A stretch of DNA of 64,000 nt from assembly GCF_004366075.1 (NCBI RefSeq), contig NZ_SODU01000004.1, positions 740,839 to 804,838 on the forward strand, written 5' to 3'. This document shows positions 57,780 through 64,000 of the stretch, in pieces. Below the pieces are notes generated by a model. It was not told where the DNA came from and did not search any database. It saw nothing but the letters and a program-made list of their open reading frames with translations. Each line of letters opens with the position of its first letter. The first letter of the stretch is position 1. Origin of the DNA: Kribbella pratensis (GTDB lineage Bacteria; Actinomycetota; Actinomycetes; Propionibacteriales; Kribbellaceae). A program made the position numbers and the translations under genes.

Positions 57780-58685
57780 TCAGGCGGCCGGCCTTGTCGT
57801 ACGCGAACTTCCAGGTGCGACCGCCGTACGTCGCCTCAGTTGTCCGGCCCGCACCGTCGTACGTGAAGGTCTGCGAGCGGCCACTGGCGTCGACGGTCTC
57901 GGTGACCCTGCCGGATGCGTCGAAGGTCGTGGTGGCCTCGGCAACGATGGTCTGGTGACGCCGACCACTGCCCCGGCATTGTCGTAGCGCAGCTTGGTAG
58001 TGCCGCCGCGGGCGTCGACCAGCGTCGATACACGGCCTTGCCCGTCGTAGGTCTGGCTCGTGGAGACATCAAGCGGTCCGTGCTGCGAGAGCCGCTGGTC
58101 GTCGTCGTTGTAAGTGATCGTGCTGACGGCACCGCGCGGTGAGATCGTCTTGATCGGCCGCCCCCAGCCGTCATACGCAATGCGGGTCAGCTGACGCAAT
58201 GGATCCGTGATGGTCGTCAGGTCGCCGTCGGCGGAGTACGCATACTGCACAACACGACCCAGAGCATCGCGAGACGCCGTGACCAGGCCCCGCGTGTCGT
58301 AGCTGACCGACGAGGTGCGACCGGCGTACGCCGTGCCGGTTAGGTTCCCGCGGACGTCATAGGTGTACGTCGTCCGCCGCCCGAGCGGATCCACCGTCGC
58401 CACGACGTCGTTTCGGGCGTTGTAAGTACGCCGGGTCACCGCACCGACCGCGTCCGTCGAGGCGACTACGCGACCAAGAGCGTCGTACTCGTGCCGCGCG
58501 CCATGCCCGAGGCTGTCGAAGACCCGGATGAGGTCGCCGTTGGCATCGTAATGGAACGTGGCCGTGGCGCCGGTCGGATCGGTTTGGCGGATGAGCCAGT
58601 TCCGCTCGTACTCGTTGATCCACTTCCCACCGGTCGGATCGATCATCGTCGACGTACCGCGAATGCCCTCGGTGTCCCAGGACAC
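57780..58685 (-). pseudogene. Rhs polymorphic toxin, fragment 2 of 3
   Basis: The middle portion reads continuous YD repeats from about residue 10 of this frame: SWDTEGIRGTSTMIDPTGGK, FHYDANGDLIRVFDSLGHGA, YTYDVRGNLTGTAYAGRTSS. Near 57957 (YDNAGAVVGVTR) the coding shifts to another frame, and the present frame degenerates into Pro/Arg-rich sequence. Upstream it joins fragment 1 near 58695. It has no start signal of its own. Confidence 0.75.
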
Positions 58686-59908
58686 GTCGACCGACCGCCC
58701 CTGGCATCGGTCTGAGCGACGACCCGCCCGTCGGCGTCGTACTCGGTCACGTACGCCGGCTTGCCCGCATCCCCCACCGTCTCCGACGTCAGCCGCCCCG
58801 CGGAGTACTCGTACCGCGTCCGAACCCCGCCCGGCGACGTCACCCCCACGAGCCGACCGTCGGCGTACTCGTACCGCACCGTCCGCGGCGCAACGCCGGG
58901 CGCCGACAACCGCACCGACGCGATCTGCCCCTGCTCGTTGTAGTCGTACGACAGTGACCGCCGGCCGTTCGCGACCGTCCGTACGCGCCCCGAGGCCCGC
59001 TCGATCGTCACCCCTTGACCGTTGCGGTCCCGGATCGCCTGCAACTTACCGGTCAGCGAGAACTGCATCCGCACCTGGTCGACGCTCGTCAGCAGGTACG
59101 TCGACCCCGACCGCGCCAGCGTGAACCGGGCCGCCCCCTGCTCCACCTCAAAGCCGGTCCCGTGACGCGTGAACCCGATCTCCCGCCCATCAGACGCCAG
59201 ATACCGCGCACCCGTTGGTGACAGCTCAAGACGATCCGAGTACGACGCTCTCCACCCGGCACCGAGCGATCCGGTGGATCCGTCGTTCGAGTTGTACGTC
59301 CGCGTCACCGTGAGCGGTACGCCGAGAGCCGTCACCGAAGCGTCCGTCTCGACGGCGGCCAGCGCGCCCGTCAGGGAGTTGACGGGATCGGACTGCATCG
59401 CGAACGGCCCGAAGAACGCCCGTGCCTGTTTGTCCGGGAACACGAACCCAGGCGCACCGGCGTAGATCATCACCGAGGCGGACGCCGAACCCTTGCCGTT
59501 CGTCAAGGAAACGCTCAGCAGGTTCGGTGAGCCGACGAACTTGCAGTCGAGTGGCACGAAGACCGACCAGCTCAGCGATTGGGTCCGCGCAGGTTTCGGT
59601 TTGGGCGCGTTCTCGCAGGGCCAGTGGTCGACCTGCCACGTGCGGGTGTCGGTGATCCGGAGGTAGCAGAGGTCGATCGTCAGGTTGAACGTCCGGGCCT
59701 GGAAGGTCAAGGTGAGCCCGGTGCCTGCATGGGCCATGCCGCCGTCGAGAGCGATCTCTGTGCCGGTGCTCAGGACTTCACCGTCCGCGGAGACGGTGAG
59801 GTCCGGATGTACACACGGGTAGGCGTCCGGCGGAGCGGCGGACGAGACCGGGGTGAAGGGGACGAGCAGGAGGACGGCGAGGACGAGCGCAAACAGCCGG
59901 TTCCGCAC
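58643..59908 (-). pseudogene. Rhs polymorphic toxin, fragment 1 of 3 (signal peptide and N-terminus)
   Basis: The gene starts at 59908 with a Sec signal (MRNRLFALVLAVLLLVPFTP). A secreted N-terminal domain leads to the Rhs start DPVNSLTGALAAVETDASVT and VPLTVTRTYNSNDGSTGSLG (the DUF6531-like region), then the first YD repeats (YEYADGRLVGVTSPGGVRTR). At about 58695 (AQTDARGGRS) the frame leaves the conserved pattern, which continues as SVDVSWDTEG in the next frame. The three fragments together would give about 1370 residues, full size for a secreted Gram-positive Rhs/WapA toxin. Confidence 0.78.
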
Positions 59909-60124
59909 AGTTCGCCTCCGCTCAGTCGTTGGGTTGTGACAGAGAGTTTACGGAGATCGGCATGCGAAATGAGCGGATGGTTACAGGTTGTGGACAACGG
60001 GAAGTGACTTTGGCGTGCGGGGGGCCGTGGAGTCGCTACGATCTGCGGAAACAGGTGTCAGGAACGTTCGAATGATGGTCCGCCCGCTGGCGGGTCTGCC
60101 ACCACAAGTGTGAGGGTGTGGCTC

Positions 60125-60751
60125 ATGAACATCGGTACCCGGAAGATCGTCGTCGACGAGGCGATCGCGCAACTGCGGCTGTACGCCGAGACGAACGGCG
60201 CCGTGCTGCAGTACTACGACGGGCTGCCGGGTATGACCACCGTCGGTGGCTCCGACCCGAACCGGATCACGTTCGAGGACCTGGGCAGGATCATGGTGAT
60301 CGGCGCCGACCTGCGGGTGCTGGACATTCCCTGGCTGCTCGAGGTGGAGGCGGAGAAGGAGCTCGCGGCGATCCCGGTGGACGCGCGCCTCGAGGACGCC
60401 GCGCCGGGGAGTGAGCTGTTCGACGCGGCGATGGCGCTGGACGACAAGTTCACCGGCCACCGCGGGTTCGGGCACGCGAAGAAGTCGAAGCTGCTGCACC
60501 TCAAGCGGCCGTACCTGTTCCCGGTGACCGACAGCTTCATCCGGATGACCTACGGCTCGTCCTCGGCCGGAGCCGAGTTCCTCAAGGCAGTCCGCGAGGA
60601 CCTGGTGAACCCGGCCAACGTCCGTGACTTCAAGCTGCTGCAGGTCCGCCTGAGCGCGGAGCCGGCGACCAGCGCCGCCCGTCTGCTCGGCGAGGTGCCG
60701 ACCCTCCGTCTCCTCGACATCCTCGCCTCCCTGCTGGGCGAAGCCAAGTAG
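60125..60751 (+). CDS. Conserved hypothetical protein (208 aa)
   Basis: ATG 60125 follows GAGGGTG. The protein is soluble and mixed alpha/beta: MNIGTRKIVVDEAIAQLRLY, NRITFEDLGRIMVIGADLRV, DDKFTGHRGFGHAKKSKLLH and KRPYLFPVTDSFIRMTYGSS. The KSKLLHLKRPYLFPV.DS pattern recalls a DUF6308-like actinobacterial family without known function. It is alone on this strand, divergent from the Rhs gene over about 215 bp. Confidence 0.7.
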   Translation: MNIGTRKIVVDEAIAQLRLYAETNGAVLQYYDGLPGMTTVGGSDPNRITFEDLGRIMVIGADLRVLDIPWLLEVEAEKELAAIPVDARLEDAAPGSELFDAAMALDDKFTGHRGFGHAKKSKLLHLKRPYLFPVTDSFIRMTYGSSSAGAEFLKAVREDLVNPANVRDFKLLQVRLSAEPATSAARLLGEVPTLRLLDILASLLGEAK

Positions 60752-60757
60752 TAGTAC

Positions 60758-62260
60758 CTACAGGACCCCGAGTCGCGCCAGCGGTTCGACCAGTTCGCGT
60801 TCCTCGTAGGACAGGTGCGACAGCAACGTGTCGTCCAGCAGGTCGACGGCCGCCCGCAGACCGTCGATGTCGCCTGATCCGTCAACCAGCGCGACGAGTG
60901 CTTTGTCGACACCTTCCAGTACGTCGTGAATGATCTTGTGCTCCTCCTGCAGCCGGTCCACGACCGGCACCAGGTCAGGGTCGGCGCGACGTAGATGCGG
61001 GAACAGCGATGCATCCTCGAGCGAGTGGTGCGTCGTCACGAGCCGGCAGTACGACTCGCAGTACGTCCCCAGCGTCCAATTGTTCTGCCGCATGGTCATC
61101 GTGTTGATGTGCGACCGCGCCGCACCGACGCCCAGCGTCCCGGCCGCGACCTGCTCCACCAGGTCGCGCACCTGGTCGAGCTCTGCACGCAGGTGGTCGT
61201 GTACGTCGATCAGGTGCTGACCGGACTGCAGTTGGTACGGCGTGTACGTCCGAGACGGGTCCTGCGCCGGACCGGTCGGCCGAGCGGACTCGTCCAGCAG
61301 CTGTACGGCGCTGCGTCGTACGGCAGGAGGTGGTGTCGGCACGACGCCAAAGCCCGTAGCAACCACACTCTCAGCAACAGCGCCCGACCGAGCCACCGCG
61401 ACTGCCTCGCGCACACCGGCCGCCACCTCAGCGAACCGCCGGATGTCGTCAGGATTGTCCGAGGCAAGGATGTAGGTGCTGATCCCCTCCCCCAGCGTCA
61501 GCTCGGTCAGCTGGTCGATCCACAGCTCCTCAGGCCCCTGCAGGAACCCACCGCCACCGACAAACTGACCGGAGATGTTGTACAGCCGCCGTACCGCAGC
61601 AGGGTCCCGCCCGGCCTCCACAGCGGCCTCGTCGATGACCTTGTTCATCGCGGCCAGTTGTTCCGGCCCGGCGTACCCGCTGCTCGGCAGCCACCCGTCT
61701 GCCAGCCGTCCGGTGAGCGCGAGCATCCGCGGCTTGTACGCACCCAGCCAGATCGAGACGTCATGCGCCGGCGCCGGACCGCGCTTCGCACCGGACAGCG
61801 TGTAGTGCTTGCCGGACAGCCGGATGCCGCCACCACCAGGTGTCCAGACCTCGCGCATGATCGCGATGGCCTCTTCCAGCGCGGCAATGCTCTGTCCGGT
61901 GGTCAGCCGCGGCCCGCCGTTCGCCGCGACCGCGTCGAGGAACCCGCCGGCGCCCAGGCCAAGCTCAACTCGCCCACCGGTGATCAGGTCCAGCGTCGCC
62001 ACACTGCGCGCCAGGACGACCGGGTGCCGGAGCGGGAGGTTGGCCACGTTGGTAGTGACCTTCACGCGCTCGGTACGGGCTGCGACGACGGACAGCAGCG
62101 TCCAGGCATCCATCAGCCGCGGCTGGTACGGATGATCCTGGAAGCTGACCAGGTCGAGGCCGACCTGCTCGGTCAGCTGGGCCAGCGCGATCACGCGGTC
62201 CGGGGTGTCGACCGCCGGGGTCAGGAACGTGCCGAAGACCAGCTCGTGGCCGTAATCCAT
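60758..62260 (-). CDS. LLM flavin/F420-dependent oxidoreductase fused to a hemerythrin-like domain
   Basis: Residues 1 to about 330 are a luciferase-like monooxygenase barrel (ELVFGTFLTPAVDTPDRVIA, GRVELGLGAGGFLDAVAANG, SIWLGAYKPRMLALTGRLAD). After a linker, residues about 345-500 form a four-helix hemerythrin-like domain with His/Glu ligands in LIDVHDHLRAELDQ, TTHHSLEDASLFPHL, EEHKIIHDVLEGVD and HLSYEERELVEPL. The fusion suggests an F420 or flavin enzyme combined with an oxygen- or iron-sensing unit. AAGGTG precedes ATG 62260. Substrate unknown. Confidence 0.85.
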   Translation of the reverse strand: MDYGHELVFGTFLTPAVDTPDRVIALAQLTEQVGLDLVSFQDHPYQPRLMDAWTLLSVVAARTERVKVTTNVANLPLRHPVVLARSVATLDLITGGRVELGLGAGGFLDAVAANGGPRLTTGQSIAALEEAIAIMREVWTPGGGGIRLSGKHYTLSGAKRGPAPAHDVSIWLGAYKPRMLALTGRLADGWLPSSGYAGPEQLAAMNKVIDEAAVEAGRDPAAVRRLYNISGQFVGGGGFLQGPEELWIDQLTELTLGEGISTYILASDNPDDIRRFAEVAAGVREAVAVARSGAVAESVVATGFGVVPTPPPAVRRSAVQLLDESARPTGPAQDPSRTYTPYQLQSGQHLIDVHDHLRAELDQVRDLVEQVAAGTLGVGAARSHINTMTMRQNNWTLGTYCESYCRLVTTHHSLEDASLFPHLRRADPDLVPVVDRLQEEHKIIHDVLEGVDKALVALVDGSGDIDGLRAAVDLLDDTLLSHLSYEERELVEPLARLGVL

Positions 62261-62331
62261 GGTTCACCTTCTCGAAGTGGGTTCGGGAGCAAAACTACTT
62301 CGATAGACGAATAATCTCAACAACAGAACAT

Positions 62332-64000
62332 CTACTGCCGGACGAGCAGTCCGAACGCGTCAGCCGGGCTCAACCCCTCGCCACGGGAGAACGCCGCCCG
62401 ATACGCCTCCGGCCCCAGCGCGGACTCGGCCGCAGCGACCGCCCGGGCAAGGTCGTCTTCCTCTGTCGCGGCCATCAGATAGTTCTCGGTGGACCTGGTC
62501 GCCGACGAACTCCCCAGCAAGGTCGCGGCGAGGGTCTTGTCCGGGTGACAGGCCGCGATCCCCTCCAGCGCCCAACACATGCTCCGTAGCGAGTCGAACT
62601 CCTCCGAGACCCGGAAGGCCTCCATGTGCAGCTCCAACGCGTCGTCCGGCCGGCCCTGGAGCTCCCTGACGAACCCGAGCTCTTCCAGCACGATCGACAG
62701 ATACAGCACCGACTCCGTCTGCAAGCGGGCGGCGTCGATCAACGCCTGCAACCGCTCCGACGCCTCGTCCAGAGCGCCGGTACGACGAGCCGCGAAGCCG
62801 AGCACCAACTCCGCCAGTGCCTGCGTCGCGCGCTGCCCTTGCTCGGTCGCCAGCCGCAACGCACGCTCGCCGTACGTCCGGGCCTGCTCGTAGTGTTCTC
62901 GCCGGATCGCCGTCCACCCGAGCATTCCCAACGCGTTGGCGACCTCGGGCCACAGCCCGATCTCCTCCGCGGCCTCGGCACCTTCGAGGTGCAGCCGCTC
63001 CGCCTCGTCGAAGTCGCCGACGAGCTCGGCGTGCGCCCCGAACCAGCCCGTCGCCTGCAGCACACCCCACCGATCCCCCAGCGCCCGGAAAATCCCGATG
63101 CTCTGACATGCGTCGTCGTACAGCGCCGGCAGATCCGCCCGTACGTGCGCATGCTTCGCGCGCGCAGCCAGCACAGCTGCCACACCCCACTGGTTCCCGT
63201 CGGCCTCGAACGTCTTCAGAGCCTGGTTGAGCATCGACAGACAAGCAGAGAGGTCGCCGACGTCGCTGGCGGCATGGGCAATCCACCACTGGCCCATGGC
63301 ATCGGCACTGTCCAGCCAACGGTCCCGCTCCGCTGCGGCGTCCGGGTGCCCGAGCAGGTACATGAACCCGGCCCGCCACACTCCAGCCCGAGCAGAACCC
63401 GGCACTGTGTCCAGAGACCGCATGGCCTCCACATACCGACCACGGAGGAACCAGTACCAGGACAGTGCGTCCACAAGCCGTTCGGCGAGGTCCAACTGCC
63501 CTGTGGTCACCGCACGATCCAGTGCGGTCCGGAAGTTGGCGGAGTCCTCGTCCAACAGCTGCAGCCACCTGCTCTGCTCGTCACCGAACAGTCCGGGCCG
63601 CGCCGCCTCAGCCAGCGACACGTAGTAGGACAGGTGCCGTTGACGAGACGACTCCAGCTCACCGCTCACACGCAGTTTCTCGACGCAGTACGCCGCCACT
63701 GACTCAAGCAACCGGAAGCGACCACCATCGACCGGTACGACGAGCGACCGGTCGACCAGACGCACCAGGACATCCAGTACGTCGTCCTCGCCGCACACAG
63801 CCGCCGCAGCGTCCGCCGTACAGCCATCTGCGTGTACGGCGAGCTGCCGCAGCACTGACTGCTCCTCAGGGGCGAGCAGCTCCCAGCTCCAGTCGATCAT
63901 CGCGTGCAGCGTCTGCTGTCGTGGCGCTGCACCGCGGTGTCCTGTCGCCAGCAACCGGAAGCGGTCGTCCAGTCGCGCTACGAGCCCACGTACCCCGAGC
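62332..64000 (-). CDS. AfsR/SARP-like ATPase regulator, 5' end outside window
   Basis: The frame runs without a stop to the right edge, so the N-terminus is missing. At the edge RFRLLATGHRGAAPRQQTLH and AMIDWSWELLAPEEQSVLRQ are the NB-ARC winged-helix segments characteristic of AfsR-type regulators (RFRLL..G.R...RQQTL). VDRSLVVPVDGGRFRLLESV and AAYCVEKLRVSGELESSRQR continue it. TPR-like helices fill the rest (LFGDEQSRWLQLLDEDSANF, QALKTFEADGNQWGVAAVLA). The lost part would hold a BTAD or Walker ATPase domain. It is upstream of the LLM-hemerythrin gene on the same strand. Confidence 0.82.
   Translation of the reverse strand, partial: LGVRGLVARLDDRFRLLATGHRGAAPRQQTLHAMIDWSWELLAPEEQSVLRQLAVHADGCTADAAAAVCGEDDVLDVLVRLVDRSLVVPVDGGRFRLLESVAAYCVEKLRVSGELESSRQRHLSYYVSLAEAARPGLFGDEQSRWLQLLDEDSANFRTALDRAVTTGQLDLAERLVDALSWYWFLRGRYVEAMRSLDTVPGSARAGVWRAGFMYLLGHPDAAAERDRWLDSADAMGQWWIAHAASDVGDLSACLSMLNQALKTFEADGNQWGVAAVLAARAKHAHVRADLPALYDDACQSIGIFRALGDRWGVLQATGWFGAHAELVGDFDEAERLHLEGAEAAEEIGLWPEVANALGMLGWTAIRREHYEQARTYGERALRLATEQGQRATQALAELVLGFAARRTGALDEASERLQALIDAARLQTESVLYLSIVLEELGFVRELQGRPDDALELHMEAFRVSEEFDSLRSMCWALEGIAACHPDKTLAATLLGSSSATRSTENYLMAATEEDDLARAVAAAESALGPEAYRAAFSRGEGLSPADAFGLLVRQ

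Overview
The window is chromosomal DNA of a high-GC actinobacterium. Supporting signs are frequent GTG starts, dense operons with 1-14 bp stop/start overlaps, leaderless promoters with a -10 box 7-8 nt before the start codon, F420/LLM enzymes, an AfsR-type regulator and an actinobacterial helicase-nuclease pair. Gene content and codon habits recall Kribbella and relatives (Propionibacteriales), but that is an impression and was not tested. No rRNA, tRNA, CRISPR array or intact insertion sequence was seen.

Layout. 1-10.9 kb: a carbohydrate-uptake locus on the minus strand (LacI regulator with its operator, two permeases, solute-binding lipoprotein, two ADP-ribosylglycohydrolase-family proteins, ribokinase, TIM-barrel protein cut by the left edge), interrupted by a plus-strand pair (PhoD phosphatase and a secreted discoidin-domain protein). 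11-22.8 kb: K+ channel, ACT-GNAT protein, a MacB-like ABC exporter behind a 330-bp structured non-coding region, lipoprotein, two-domain glycerophosphodiesterase, YbdK-type ligase, HipA-like/DUF3037 pair. 22.8-37.7 kb: phosphoglucomutase, spermidine-synthase-like membrane protein, a two-component operon next to a perfect Crp-type site, YceI, an EF-G-binding-like zinc protein, pyrE flanked by two different tandem arrays, a DEDDh exonuclease with BRCT, and small conserved genes.

37.8-43.4 kb is the most unusual part. It is a compact five-gene minus-strand operon: an FtsK/SpoIIIE ATPase, a coiled-coil four-TM protein, an ESX-sized helical protein, a toxin with a helical N-terminus and a CdiA-CT-like nuclease C-terminus, and an acidic putative immunity protein. 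It looks like a minimal, type VII-related toxin export or defence system without the usual Ecc genes.

43.5-53.7 kb carries VOC and small membrane proteins, an AddB/AddA-like helicase-nuclease pair, a LysE exporter, and a TetR/SDR/F420-reductase-like cassette. 53.2-59.9 kb is a second polymorphic-toxin locus: an Rhs gene broken by two frameshifts, its immunity gene, a twice-frameshifted SUKH-like gene and small companions, bordered by a possible transposase remnant. 60.1-64.0 kb has a hypothetical protein, an LLM-hemerythrin fusion and an AfsR-like regulator cut by the right edge.
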